Shown: positions 24,051-35,012, counted from the stretch's first letter. The stretch is 64,000 nucleotides of DNA from Trachythela sp. YZ-2020 (GCA_016169945.1 JADLSH010000217.1:248001-312000), one strand, 5' to 3'. Made by a program: numbers and translations. Notes: a model not told the origin generated them from the letters alone.

Positions 24051-24243
24051 AATCTTTACTTAAACCGCACAGACAATAAAAAGATCAAAAACCGACGCAG
24101 GTTATGTAAAATAGCTTTTTTATTATTGCTTTACTATATAATACTATATTGCGTGCGTGACCCATAGTCCGAACTTTTCCGTTTGTTTACATTTTTGACC
24201 ACGTGCCAAGTACACGTGGCGACCACCATGCAAGTGGTGAATT

Positions 24244-24367
24244 GCATGCGGTCGAACGTTTAGAGAGAAGTTTTTGTTGTTGTGCGGAGAGCGAGCTTTA
24301 TATCGTAAAATAAAAGTTTATAATAAAGTGTGAGTGTTGTGAACGTTTTGGGAGGCTATTCACGACA
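24244..24367 (+). repeat. 5' LTR, second part
   Basis: Remaining 124 bp of the 5' LTR, GCATGCGGTCGAACG to CACGACA. Compared with the 3' LTR only about three or four differences are visible over the whole LTR (for example GAGAGAAG versus GAGATAAG, TTGTTGTTG versus TTGTCGTTG). The insertion is therefore relatively young, and the nested foldback is younger still. Confidence 0.9.
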
Positions 24368-24390
24368 CAGTGGCACCTCACGTACGGGAT
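24368..24390 (+). promoter_or_regulatory. candidate primer binding site
   Basis: TGGCACCTCACGTACGG lies 3 bp after the 5' LTR end, the position of a retroelement primer binding site, and starts with TGG, the complement of a tRNA CCA end. The priming tRNA was not identified. Confidence 0.5.
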
Positions 24391-24477
24391 AAATCGTGAT
24401 ATAGCTCGAACAAGAGCAAGAACCCGTGTTTGTGTGATTTGTGAAATAATATATTATATTTAAATCTCGAATATAAT

Positions 24478-26602
24478 ATGGATAAACTACTAAATGATCT
24501 CGCGAGTAAAGTCAAAGCCCTGAGATTCAGGCAAGGAAAAACCGAAGAAGTGATGGCTAAACAAGACCGTCAAGCCTCTGAACGCCAGCGAGAATCTATC
24601 GTGAATGTCGCCACAGCGATAAACAGTCTTAAGGCAATTTTCCATTACAGCCGCTTTGCCCGCGCGGGCGGAGCGACCATGTTTCAACTTTCGCTGTAGG
24701 TGTTTAGCGTGAGATTTTTTTGTCCGCTTTACACCTCGCGGACGTGACACGTCTGAATTGAACTACACTTTCTTTTTGTGGCGCGCCCGCGCCGATTTCA
24801 TATTTTCGAATCAAACGCAGCGGCGCGCGAGCAAAACGACCGTAATGAAATGGTAATGGAAATGGGCCAAAGAGACAATAGAAGAGAAGAAATTCTTAAA
24901 GGGCGAGAGCGAAGAAGACGTCGCAGAATGGGCCAAAGAATACGAAGACGAACTGGCTATAGCTGACAAAAATGTACAAACATTGGCTCAACAAATTAAA
25001 GAAATCGATCGCCGAGAGCAAGATGAAAAGGCAGCACAAGAGCACAAGAAAAACCTTGCGTTTAAACGAGAATTACTCGAGCAAAAGTCTGAATTTGAGA
25101 AAGAACGCGAGAAAGAAAAAGCAAGCGAAGCAGAAATTAGCGAACAATGTAAACAAACTTCTGCCGCCAAATTACCAATAACGAAATTCAACGGTAAGTT
25201 CGAATAATGGCTACCGTTTTGGCGAAAATTTACATCAGAGATTGACTCAATGAAAATACCAACCTTAACAAAGTTTTCCTACTTAAAGGAATTACTTGAC
25301 GAATCTGTGCGTTCTGATATTGATGGCCTAGCGTTCACCGATGAGGGGTACTCGAAAGCCAAAGATATTCTCGAAGCCGAATACGGACAGTCAGTCGAAG
25401 TTGTGAATGCATATATAGTAAATATCAACAATCTACCGGTAATTTCAGAAACAGATCCTGCTAAAATACACGATTTCTATAAGCAACTAAGATATAATGT
25501 TCAAAGCCTTGAAACTCTCGGAAAACTAGATGATGTGCGAGGAAATGTGCGAGCAACTTTGGACAAATTAAAGGGAATAAAATCGGATCTAGTTCGCAGT
25601 AACGAAGGATGGCAAGAATGGAGCTTTCATGATCTTCTTAAAGAGCTGAAAAAGTGGAAAGATATCAATCCGATCGAGGAAAAATCAGAGCCAAGAAATC
25701 AACAAAAAGACGGGAAAAGTCCAAGATCAAAGTTCTTCCATGCAAAGGATTTTCCACGCGAGACGCGAGAACGAGGATGTGTATATTGCGAGGATACCAC
25801 GCACAAAGGCACTAACTGTACAAATGTTGTAAAAAGAGAACAAAGAAAGAAAATACTCGCAGAAAAGGGACTATGTTTCAATTGCACAGGAAGTCAACAT
25901 CGCGCTATTAACTGTAAAAGCAAATCCGGATGTCAGAAATGTAACAAAAGACATCATACTTCGATTTGTGAACAATCAGAACAACTGTTAGTGGCCGGCA
26001 GCAACACGAACACGCGAGTTACACACCCGGTTGTGATAGTCGAAGTCGAAGGTGTTAAGTGTAGAGCCCTACTCGACACAGGGGCTGGCAGTTCCTATGC
26101 CTCTGCCGCACTTTTGGATTGCATTTCAACGCGGAAGTGTAAGAAAGAAATACGGAAAATTGATATGATGCTCGGAGTAACAACACGAGAAGTCGAATTA
26201 TCTACCATTGAGATCAAGGGAACATCGGGTAAATTTTCTATGTCAGTCGAAGTCACCAAGGTGAACAAAGGAGAACTTGTATTCATAGACAATCCGAGAT
26301 ATCAGCACATGATTGAGCAGAACCCACACTTGAAAGGAGTCATCATGGAGGACATTGATCAGAAAGAGCGGCTACCGGTACACATCATTCTTGGAGCAAG
26401 TGACTATGCGAAGTTGAAAACCGATCAGCCACCCAGAGTTGGTCAACCGGGACAACCAGTCGCCGAGTTAACACGGTTCGGATGGACCATCATGTCGCCC
26501 GGCAAAGAATCCTGCAACATAACAAATATGCTTTTGACCCAGACATCTCAGGCTGATTATGAAGAACTGTGTCGCCTAGATGGCTTGGGTTTAAAGGATA
26601 CA
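24478..26602 (+). pseudogene. BEL gag-protease, disrupted
   Basis: Gag starts at ATG 24478 (MDKLLNDLASKVKALRF), is interrupted by the MITE at 24637-24863, and resumes as a long charged coiled-coil (about 24864-25180). A TAA at 25205-25207 stops the frame inside the gag core (expected Gln by analogy with FNGKFE-WLPFW). From 25208 the DUF1759-type core continues (SYLKELLDESVRSDIDGLAF), then two Cys/His knuckles (CVYCEDTTHKGTNC; CFNCTGSQHRAINC) and a retropepsin-like DUF1758 domain with an intact DTG (CRALLDTGAGSSYA, about 26063). Near 26600 an apparent extra C in a CCCCC run shifts the frame, and pol continues in another frame. Lesions: MITE, stop and frameshift. Confidence 0.9.
24637..24863. 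mobile_element. MITE inserted in BEL gag
   Basis: TTTCCATTAC near 24639 and its reverse complement near 24853-24862 mark the ends. The interior has GC-rich blocks (CCCGCGCGGGCGG, GGCGCGCCCGCGCC) and no ORF. Gag coiled-coil coding sequence is continuous on both sides, which shows it is an insertion. The target duplication is not clear. Confidence 0.75.
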
Positions 26603-28420
26603 CCCCCAACGACCAGAGCAGCGTATTTGATGAGTTCAAGGAACAACTCACCCGAGGACCAGGTGGCTGGTACGAGACCGGCCTACCGTGGCGCGGCAAC
26701 CACCCTCAGTTACCCAACAACGAAGCTAGCAGTTTGAGACGACTAGCAAGCTTAACGAACAGACTCGAGCGTCAGGGTTTGACAACCAAATACGGAGATA
26801 TCATTGAGGAACAAAAAGCGGAGGGGATAATCGAGAAAGCTGAACAGCCGAGCGTGGGAAGAGAATTCTATATCCCCCACAAAGCAGTTATTCGACCTGA
26901 TGCAGAATCTACAAAACTCCGAGTCGTCTATGACGCTTCTGCAAAAGCACATAACGGTGTTCCATCACTGAATGAATGTCTACATCCGGGACCTAACTTG
27001 CAGAATAAATTGTGGGACGTATTAGTAAGAGGACGCTTCCATCCAGTGGCTGTGGCGGATGACTTGCAAAAGGCCTTCTTGCAAGTTCGTATTCGAGAAA
27101 ACGACCGAGACGCGCTTCGCTTTCACTGGCGTAAAGATCAGCAATCAGAACTAGAGACCTTGCGATTTACCAGGGCTCTTTTCGGGCTTGTGTCATCTCC
27201 CTTTTTGCTTGGGGGAGTCATTGATGCACATCTGAGCAACTGGGAAGAAAGAGAGCCAGAAGTAATAGCAAAGCTTCGTGAAGAGTTGTACGTCGACGAT
27301 TTGATATCGGGGTCAACATCAGTATCGAAGGCGAAAGAGATTAAAGAGAAAGCGACAAGTATTTTCGAGGATGCCTGTTTCAAGCTACACAAATGGCACT
27401 CGAACGAGCGTGAATTAGAAACAGCCCAGCTTGAAAACGGAGATCTTACCTATGCAAAACAGCAATTAGGGACCCCAGAAGGGGGAGACTGTAGTTTACT
27501 CGGTCTTACATGGAATAAAGAACGAGATACAGTGGGTGTTACAATGCCTGCTGATAAGACGGTGTTTACCAAACGGGGCATTTTGGCAAAGCTCGCCAAG
27601 GTATATGACCCCTTGGGCTTCGTATCTCCTTTAACACTCACAGGTAAACTTATCTACCGTGCGGCGTGCGACACTAAGAATGCCTGGGACACACCACTTC
27701 CAGATGCCCTCGCAAGGTTGTGGAACAAGTGGGACGGTAAGTCCCCAGCACAAGTGGAAACTCGGAGATCTTTGGCGGTTTATCAAGAACCAATCGAAGC
27801 CATCCAACTGCATGCACTTGGAGATGCAAGCGGTAACGGGGTTGCGGCGTGTGTTTATGCCGTTGTTGAGCAAGAGTCGGGGACCAACCAAGGCCTGGTC
27901 GCGGCGAGATCGAGACTACCAAAACGAGGGTTAACAATTCCGAGACTTGAACTAGTAGCGGCGCACATGGCAGTCAACCTGGTCTCAAACGCGAAGAAAG
28001 CATTGATCGGATTTCCTGTGACAAGAGTTCAATGTCGGTCGGACAGCTCGGTAGTGTTGCATTGGATTACAGGAAACGGCGAGTACAAACAATTCGTAGC
28101 CAACCGGATTAACAAGATCAACGAGCACCAAGGAATCGTATGGCGACGCGTACCCTCAGCTTCTAACCCTGCTCACCTTGCAAGTAGGGGAAGACCAAGT
28201 AGACAATGCAAAGTTGTGGTGGTATGGTCCTGAATGGCTCTCTAACATAGAACTCTGGCCAGAAAACATAGTGACAGAGTCAACAACTGAGAGCAACGCC
28301 GAAGCCAAAGTAGTAAAACAAGTATTCGCAGTGGCTATTAACGAAGAGAATGATATCGACAACGTATTGCAGAAATTTCCTTTACAGAAAGCTGTAAGAG
28401 TGTGTGTTTGGATCCGATGA
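26600..28420 (+). pseudogene. BEL reverse transcriptase-RNase H, integrase missing
   Basis: Pol polyprotein in one long frame to 28233. It holds a BEL-type RT (LRVVYDASAKAHNG, AVADDLQKAFLQVRI, TRALFGLVSSPFLL) with catalytic YVDD at 27289-27300. The connection region follows (LAKVYDPLGFVSPLTL), then RNase H-like motifs (ALGDASGNGVAACVYA, IPRLELVAAHMA, CRSDSSVVLHWI). A frameshift near 28185 moves reading into 28178-28420, which continues the family's post-RNase H segment (PEWLSNIELWPENI) and then stops. The zinc-binding and DDE parts of integrase are absent; an internal deletion joins pol to the 3' region. RT catalytic residues look intact, but the element could only move with help. Confidence 0.92.
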
Positions 28421-28605
28421 TTTGCCCACAACTCGCTAGATAGCTGAGGATGAACAATAGACTTATCTTCAAGTGAACATTTGAATACTGAACTGTGAAC
28501 AGTCAGAACAATTTAGGATATATTGATGTTAACATTTTAGTTCTGTTGTGTCATTGGTCAATCTCCAGTTGTATCGAAGGGCAACATTTATCTCAGATTA
28601 TAGAT

Positions 28606-28619
28606 AAATGAGGGGAGAG
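28606..28619 (+). promoter_or_regulatory. polypurine tract
   Basis: AAATGAGGGGAGAG immediately precedes the 3' LTR (TGTCGG from 28620), the expected place and composition for the plus-strand primer of an LTR retrotransposon. Confidence 0.8.
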
Positions 28620-28827
28620 TGTCGGAGATTGCCAATAAATTGTTAATGATTAACATTCATTAATTAGTATGCATGCGTTAATAGCTAGAAATGTCAATCA
28701 ATTGCATGCGGTCGAACGTTTAGAGATAAGTTTTTGTCGTTGTGCGGAGAGCGAGCTTTATATCGTAAAATAAAAGTTTATAATAAAGTGTGAGTGTTGT
28801 GAACGTTTTGGGAGGCTATTCACGACA
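28620..28827 (+). repeat. 3' LTR of BEL element
   Basis: Uninterrupted 208-bp LTR, TGTCGGAG to CACGACA. It shows the empty site (CAATCAATTGCATGCGG) for the foldback in the 5' LTR. AT-rich R/U5-like sequence contains AATAAAG near 28783. Confidence 0.92.
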
Positions 28828-29148
28828 AAAGCATTGTTTAGGTAACAATTTTTAAAGCAACAAATACGTATTAAACAAAATTAAATAAACTGATCATTGC
28901 GTTATATTTCACGATTTCCCATCGTATTTCTCTTCTTACCATATTTTAAAAAAGAAGTTACTGAAAGTATTCGTTTCATGGCTTATCCCATGAAATGACT
29001 TTCAGAATCATATGCTGAATAATCTCACTCATTTCACTTCTGACGGTCCGCCATATTTTTCAGATCAGTGGCAGTCCACCTAAAGAAGAGCCTGCGGAGG
29101 AGGCAGACGATAGTTGATGAACTTTAGCCTTCGCACTACTTTTCTTTA
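28828..29148 (+). repeat. tRNA-headed repeat copy 1, middle part
   Basis: After the AAAGC duplication the repeat resumes (TTGTTTAGGTAACAATTTTT), matching copy 2 from about 44082 to 44375. It includes TGACGGTCCGCCATATTTTTC with a YY1-like ATGGCGG on the minus strand (29048-29054). It is cut at 29148 by the Mutator-like foldback. Confidence 0.85.
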
Positions 29149-29732
29149 ACGATGAGCCAGCTGGCTCCAGGTTCGCAGCTCCAGTTTCGCGAACCTGGAG
29201 CCAGCTCCAGATTGGCTCGAAACTGGAGCTGGGACGACAAGTTTGTAAACAAAGCGTTTTGGCCGCTTAACCAGTAATGTAAATGAATTTTTTTTGAAAG
29301 ACCATTTTTACCTGTCATATTTTCTAGTACGTGACCGAAAATGAGAACTTTATTACGTTTCGTTTGTCCACAGTAGCTTGTGAAAGTTGACTATTTTTTC
29401 TGACGAAGGGGCTGGTCAGCGGCCCGATTGATCGTATAGCTTTTTAAAACCTTAATTTTTTACCTTTATAATGGCAAACTGTAAAATTTGATTGATGACC
29501 GTTCTAGAGAAAGTATTCAAATATAATGTCAAGCAATAAGCGTACTTCTACATCGCGAAACCGCGATAAATAACTCTGGCAAAGTCGAGCCATCTATTTC
29601 ACGCGCGGCCCGCTTGTATTAATTTCACACTTCCGTGAACACACAACTTTGTTATCGGTAAATTTGCGTTTTGGAGAAATAACCCATTGAACGTTTAATG
29701 ATATATTATTATTTATTGCACCTTTTTAAAGA

Positions 29733-29978
29733 CTAAACGATCAAAACATCTCCCATATCTGCAACACACAACGCAAACAAGAACGCGAAAAATGGTGTTA
29801 AATGCGGCTCAGATTGCCGAACGTCAAATACGTCTAGCATAGTACAAATTGTTTCGCAAAATTTCCTCTTAAACTTGCCTTTCTGCGATTTTTCAAAAGA
29901 TGACCCTTCTAGATTAATTGTCATTCTACCATATCCTATAGTATTTAAAATTTTAGGATGTATATCCAGCATGAGCAA
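29733..29978 (-). other. short ORF in left foldback arm
   Basis: 81-codon frame (ATG at 29970-29972, MLDIHPKILNTIGYGRM) mirrored in the other arm at 31204-31449. I do not recognise it. Of the few differences between the arms most change an amino acid (for example Phe/Ile, Gly/Asp, Leu/Ser), which argues against selection on the protein. It may be a relic of a captured or transposase exon. Confidence 0.35.
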
Positions 29979-30114
29979 CTCACGAGAACACTGGCATTCG
30001 TGACCGACATGAGAAATCCACTTTCAATAGATGTAATATATTAACGTAATTGACAACCAAAACAATCAGTCCATGTGCTTTGGCACGTGATGTCATTGAT
30101 AATCTCAGGGGAAA

Positions 30115-31067
30115 ACCCAGTGGAAAAACCCGTCCGTGCACTGTAAAATTATTGCGCATGTGTTTATCCAGACCTGTTTTCTTGTTTCCCCAAGCAACGT
30201 ATGAAACAGGTGCTGAAAAGGAGTTCATTTGTTTCTTAGTCTGTGTTTGATAATTAAAAGGTTTTTATCATCAAGGGATTTATTTTGTAACAAAGATTAT
30301 ATTGCTGATTGTTCGGAATTAACTTGAGCAAGATATTACAACATAGTTACAGCTTGTTCTATCTGTTGCTAGGTATAACTTGAAAATATATTTACAGTAG
30401 TAAAAGTCAGCTGGCAATGATCACAAAACGTTTTGCTCACAAAAACGAGATTTTAAGGTTCCATGTACTTAAATATCATTATTTAGGGGTGGGGAAAAGT
30501 TTATCATGGGGATGGACCATGCCAAAGATTTAAGAGAGCTCACTAAATTCCAACCCCCCCCTCCCAGATAAGAAATGAACCCCTTAATAGCCTTGGTTAT
30601 ATAGTAGAGTTACCTCGTGAGCACTCTGTTTACGCAATAGGATGTCCTTTGTTATAGGTTTGCGTAGGCCTGCAGAAACCACTAACGAAACACAAGTCGC
30701 ACGAAGTGAAAATGGTCTGATAAAATAATCTTGGCTTTTTTTATTATGCTTACAACTCTGAGGTGGACGGAAAGCCTTAACAGGTTTTACAACCCAATTG
30801 AGAAAGGTTCCGAGGGTTAGTTAGTTAAGGTTAGTGCCTTGGGGTTAGTTTTTAGTGATGGAGGAAAACCGGAGTACCCGAAGAAAAACCCTCGAAGCAC
30901 AGGAGAGAACCAACCAATCTCAACTTACACGAGTTAATCAAGCACACTGACATTTGAGTTCATTTCGATTCAGCTAAGACGGCTATATGATCTATTTCAG
31001 CATACATGTATGCAAGCTTGTTCCTAAAGTTGTACCGCTAAAATCAACTTGTTTACTTGATACGGTT
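30115..31067. other. foldback spacer, no gene
   Basis: Single-copy spacer between the arms of the Mutator-like foldback. It contains poly-C near 30554 and short simple stretches. No coding segment or terminal repeat of another element could be supported. Confidence 0.5.
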
Positions 31068-31203
31068 TTCCCCTGAGATTATCAAATGACATCACGTGCC
31101 AAAGCACATGGACTGATTGTTTTGGTTGTCAATTACGTTAATATATTACATCTCTTGAAAGTGGATTTCTCATGTCGGTCACGAATGCCAGTGTTCTCGT
31201 GAG

Positions 31204-31449
31204 TTGTTCATGCTGGATATACATCCTAAAATTTTAAATACTATAGGATATGGTAGAATGACAATTAATCTAGAAGGGTCATCATTTGAAAAATCGCAGA
31301 AAGGCAAGTTTAAGAGGAAATTTTGCGAAACAATTTGTACTATGCTAGACGTATTTGACGTTCGGCAATCTGAGCCGCATTTAACACCATTTTTCGCGAT
31401 CTTGTTTGCGTTGTGTGTTGCAGATATGGACGATGTTTCGATCGTTTAG
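31204..31449 (+). other. short ORF in right foldback arm
   Basis: Mirror copy of the ORF at 29733-29978, with ATG at 31210. It ends at the same relative stop. The sequence is basic in the middle (KSQKGKFKRKFC) and hydrophobic at the end. No domain is recognised; its existence in both arms follows from the inverted-repeat structure. Confidence 0.35.
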
Positions 31450-32042
31450 TCTTTAAAAAAGTGCAATAAATAATAATATATCATTAAACGTTCAATGGGT
31501 TATTTCTCCAAAACGCAAATTTACCGATAACAAAGTTGTGTGTTCACGGAAGTGTGAAATTAATACAAGCGGGCCGCGCGTGAAATAGATGGCTCGACTT
31601 TGCCAGAGTTATTTATCGCGGTTTCGCGATGTAGAAGTACGCTTATTGCTTGACATTATATTTGAATACTTTCTCTAGGATGGTCATCAATCAAATTTTA
31701 CAGTTTGCCATTATAAAGGTAAAGAAATAAGGTTTTAAAAAGCTATACGATCAATCGGGCCGCTGACCAGCCCCTTCGTCAGAAAAAATAGTCAACTTTC
31801 ACAAGCTACTGTGGACAAACGAAACGGAATAAAGTTCTCATTTTCGGTCACGTACTAGAAAATATGACAGGTAAAAATGGTCTTTCAAAAAAAATTCATT
31901 TACATTACTGGTTAAGCGGCCAAAACGCTTTGTTTACAAACTTGTCGTCCCAGCTCCAGTTTCGAGCCAATCTGGAGCTGGCTCCAGGTTCGCGAAACTG
32001 GAGCTGCGAACCTGGAGCCAGCTGGCTCATCGTTTTTCTTTA

Positions 32043-32195
32043 ACCCTGGTGTTAAATAGCCGAGCACAATTAGTACCCTCGACACGGGATTACGATCCAC
32101 GCGTGGTTCGGGGATCATAAGCCTTCGACTCGATTAAGTCGAGCTGCGTCCTTCGCAATTCAGCTCAGCTCTCAGCTGCAAACAAGGATGATTAG
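32043..32195 (+). repeat. tRNA-headed repeat copy 1, 3' part
   Basis: Matches copy 2 from about 44384 to 44540: CCCTGGTGTTAAA, GACACGGGATTACGATCCAC, the small palindrome CTCGATTAAGTCGAG and CTCAGCTCTCAGCTGCAA. Homology with copy 2 ends at GATGATTAGCAC. Confidence 0.85.
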
Positions 32196-32215
32196 CACCC
32201 CCCCTGAGGCGTGAG

Positions 32216-32536
32216 ATGGAAATGGTTAGAAACGTCACTCCAAATATTGGGCAAACCAGAATGATGGGTGCACTCAGAAGCCGTGGAATTCGGGTGCAGA
32301 GATGCAGAGTTCGTCAAATGTTGCGTGATATTGACCCTATTGGAACAATACTATGGTGGAATCAAGCTATATATACCTTAGAAGAAGATATAGTGTTCCA
32401 CGCCCAAATTCACTATTGGCATATAGACGGTAACCATACGATGATCACCTGGAGAATAGTAATGCATGCCTGTATTGATGGTTACAGCAGACTTGTGATC
32501 TACGTCCTCCTCTCATGTAAAATGTTTACCTCTTAA
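32216..32536 (+). pseudogene. DDE integrase-like fragment
   Basis: 106-codon frame ([20 protein letters not shown]) resembling the integrase-core family often annotated as rva_4/rve-like in fish and invertebrates. A winged-helix-like N-terminal part ([20 protein letters not shown]) is followed by the first catalytic-Asp strand ([11 protein letters not shown]) and [11 protein letters not shown]. The rest of the catalytic core (second Asp, Glu) is missing after a stop at 32536. It is a fragment of a transposon gene, truncated at the 3' side. No partner element is evident. Confidence 0.65.
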
Positions 32537-32693
32537 AAATTCTAGCTTGGGACTTTTCGGAATGGCGTATCGAAATCTACTCCACCCGGTGCCCTGAATC
32601 CTGGGACAATCATATCCATTGTATTCTGGATCATCATTATTCAGGGCTTTAAGAGCTTCGCATTTACGGTCCAGAGAACACTTAATTTGCCAA

Positions 32694-34165
32694 GCATAAT
32701 TTCAATTTATTTCAATTTATTCAAAAGATACCAATTTTGCAGTTAAAAACTGAATTACACTGGTTTACATGCATATGAGTAAAAATGTCTACAAACACTC
32801 CTTATTTACACGTTGTTAATTATGATAGTTCTAGGTAAAAATGTAGCCAAACAATTCTTATTTAAAACTAGAGTTGTAGGCCTTACTACCGGCCGTAATA
32901 AAACTATTAGCAAACCTACTTGTCCTATGCTTTGGTATTGAAAGACAATTATCATTACGTAGAGAATATCCAGTTTTATGTCTTGGGGGAACGAGAGAAT
33001 GGAGTTTATGGGATGTTTCTTCACACATTTGAACGAAAAGTTTCTCGCAAATGGTCGACTTTCTCCGCAAGAACAGTGACACCACGCCAGCGCGTACCAA
33101 ACGCATCTTCATATTTGAGATCAGGGAAGATTATACGAAGGGCTCTGCGTTGAATACTCTCGATCTCGTCGCTCAAGTATTGCGCCAAGCTATAGTGCCA
33201 TACCTCGCACGAAAACTCTAAAATTGGTCGAACGCAGGTAGTATAAACCCGGACTAACTTGCACGCTGGAATAGAGGATCTCTTAAGTAATCGTAAGGCA
33301 TACAACCGCTTCGAAGCTTTCTTGCAGATATAGTCAACGTGCTCGATCCATTTAAGATCTTTCGAGATCATGACACCAAGTAATTTAGCATGCGGGACCA
33401 CAGATATATCATGACCGTCAATGGTGATCGGCGGAAGAGCCCCGAGATCAAGGGGAGAGAACCCAACACGAACTTCTTTTGTTTTTGTAGTGTTCAGTTT
33501 CATGTTATTCTCAGAAACCCATTTAGCAGATTCTGTAATTTGAGACTGTAGGACCGAGTTGGCTTCTTGACCCTTCAAGACAATCTCCCAGATAGTGGTC
33601 TCGTCAACAAATTTCATCGTATCGTCGGAGACGTTCAAGTCGTTCACCATGATGAGGAAGAGGAGGGGGCCCAGTTTTGTTCCTTGGGGGACTCCTCCGT
33701 TGGTAGTTCTCCAACTCGAGAATTTACAGCCAATTCTTGTTCTCTGATTTCTGTCAGTAAGGAAGTTGGCAATACAAATAATTAGAATAGGGTGCACACA
33801 CATGTTAATGAGTTTCTGCATCAGAATGTTGAAATCGATGCCGTCAAAAGCTTTAGAAAAGTCTAGCATGCATATCCGTAGGCAGGCTCCAGGTGTGTCC
33901 ATCGCTTCAAACCATTTATGGAGCAGTGTATCAACGCCATGGTGGTGTTGGATCCTTTAATTGAGCCAAATTGAAGCTTATCAATTTGGTCGCGGATTGA
34001 CTGCAAGAGCCAGTTATATGGAAATGACTCCAGAATCTTACTCACTATGGGCGTGAGCGATATCGGTCGAAAATCAAAGTCAACATCCAGAGCAGGGGAA
34101 GACTTTGCTGCAGGGATGACATTTGCAGATTTCCACAGGGATGGGACATAACCATTAATAGATGC
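32694..34165 (-). pseudogene. 5'-truncated LINE, minus strand
   Basis: Minus-strand LINE related to the one at 12115-14482. Reading runs from about 34160 (truncated in the RT) through 34045-33863 (SKILESFPYNWLL, QFGSIKGSNTTMA) and a frame change near 33900 into 33902-33021 (CMLDFSKAFDGIDFNIL, GGVPQGTKLGPLLF). The active-site box is FVDE instead of YVDD/FVDD (near 33600), so catalysis is lost. C-terminal motifs follow (YTTCVRPILEF, IQRRALRIIFPDL). The final 3' segment is frameshifted into 33112-32858. The tail is an (ATTTCAATTT)-like simple repeat at 32697-32720 on the plus strand. Confidence 0.85.
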
Positions 34166-34801
34166 GAGGTTTCTGTATGACTGAAATTTCGATCAAAATC
34201 TTCACAAAAGTTGTCAATTTCATGAAGCTTAAAAATGGCACTTACGAACTTAATTATAGTCTAAATAACCTAGAAATCCAGTACAAGAAACTATCAGAGA
34301 TATTAATAAAATGCCGCAACTTTTATATTGTATATTTTAAACGAGACATTCTATAAAGAAACAGACGTAAACAACCGATTTTATAGCGACTATAAATAAA
34401 GTTTGCGTCAGTATATATATATATGTCAGTCATAAATATAATTGTCATAATTGTTCGTGTTTATATGAAAATTGAAATGTACATCGACCCTATTGTAAAT
34501 AGAGCTTGCATGTAGATATGGTTTCTATTTAGCAATCGTTACTTGAATTCTGGTGAATATTAAGTCTACGTTCGCATGTCTGCGTATGACAGCGCATAAA
34601 GGTTATTTTATGATATTAAATTTTGAAAAAAATTGAACCGATCTTAAGTTAAAATGCCAATTCGCGTTTTACAAATTTGCGAGTCCGCGTTTTACAAATT
34701 TTGAGTCCGCGTTTTACAAATTTTCGAGTCCGCGTTCTACAAGTCCACTCCAGTCCGCGTTTTACAAGTCCAGTCCAGTCCTGTCCAGTCCGCGTTTTAC
34801 A
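34166..34801. repeat. no gene; GTCCGCGTTTTACAA minisatellite at 34665-34803
   Basis: AT-rich DNA followed by a degenerate tandem repeat (CGCGTTTTACAAATTTTGAGTC and shorter CAGTCCAGTC units). It abuts the start of repeat copy B. No coding segment. Confidence 0.6.
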
Positions 34802-34850
34802 ACATGCCCCGGAAATGAGCTCTTGTAGAGTTGCAGTTGCTAGGTAACAG
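34802..34850. repeat. repeat copy B, first part
   Basis: GGAAATGAGCTCTTGTAGAG to AGGTAACAG matches copy A at about 9999-10040. Copy B is then interrupted by a LINE fragment and resumes at about 37468. Confidence 0.75.
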
Positions 34851-35012
34851 ACACGGCAGGCTGTAAAATTCCGTAAATTATTTTATTTATTTATTTAATA
34901 ACTTTGTCACTTTCAAAAATTGTACATTGAAGTATACATTAGTTAAAGCAACTGGTGGCCAAACAGGGCGTTGCCCCAATTGAACATGACTACCAATGTA
35001 AAACATATTTAA

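Larger units (their letters stand above)
22844..24239. mobile_element. foldback element carrying 5' end of a SAP-like gene in both arms
   Basis: 1396-bp element inside the BEL 5' LTR. It begins CACCACTTGCATGGTGG, ends with the exact reverse complement and is flanked by AATT (22840-22843, 24240-24243); the empty site is visible in the 3' LTR. The inverted arms exceed 380 bp and include a promoter-like region (two CACGTG E-boxes at 22865 and 22879) plus the start of the same protein-coding sequence in opposite orientations. The left arm lacks an internal coding segment that the right arm keeps. No transposase is present, so it is a non-autonomous derivative. Confidence 0.88.
22759..28827 (+). 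mobile_element. BEL/Pao LTR retrotransposon with nested insertions
   Basis: Complete-ended but internally deleted LTR element. The LTRs (about 209 bp) start TGTCGGAG and end CACGACA. The flanking 5-bp target duplication AAAGC lies at 22754-22758 and 28828-28832. The uninterrupted target is seen in repeat copy 2 near 44080 (GAAAGCTTTTGTTTAGG). The element carries gag-protease and reverse transcriptase-RNase H, but the integrase region is missing between about 28420 and the polypurine tract. Two other elements are nested in it: one in the 5' LTR (22844-24239) and one in gag (24637-24863). Confidence 0.93.
29149..32033. mobile_element. Mutator-like foldback element, 966-bp arms
   Basis: The ends read ACGATGAGCCAGCTGG and its reverse complement. 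The 9-bp target duplication TTTTCTTTA flanks the element (29140-29148; 32034-32042), and the empty site is seen in copy 2 near 44372. Nine-base duplications and long TIRs are typical of MULE/foldback elements. The arms (about 29149-30114 and 31068-32033) are nearly identical inverted copies around a spacer of about 950 bp. The terminal 90 bp are GC-rich and contain nested palindromes (GAGCCAGCTGGCTC at 29154). No transposase is visible, only one short ORF per arm. Confidence 0.9.
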
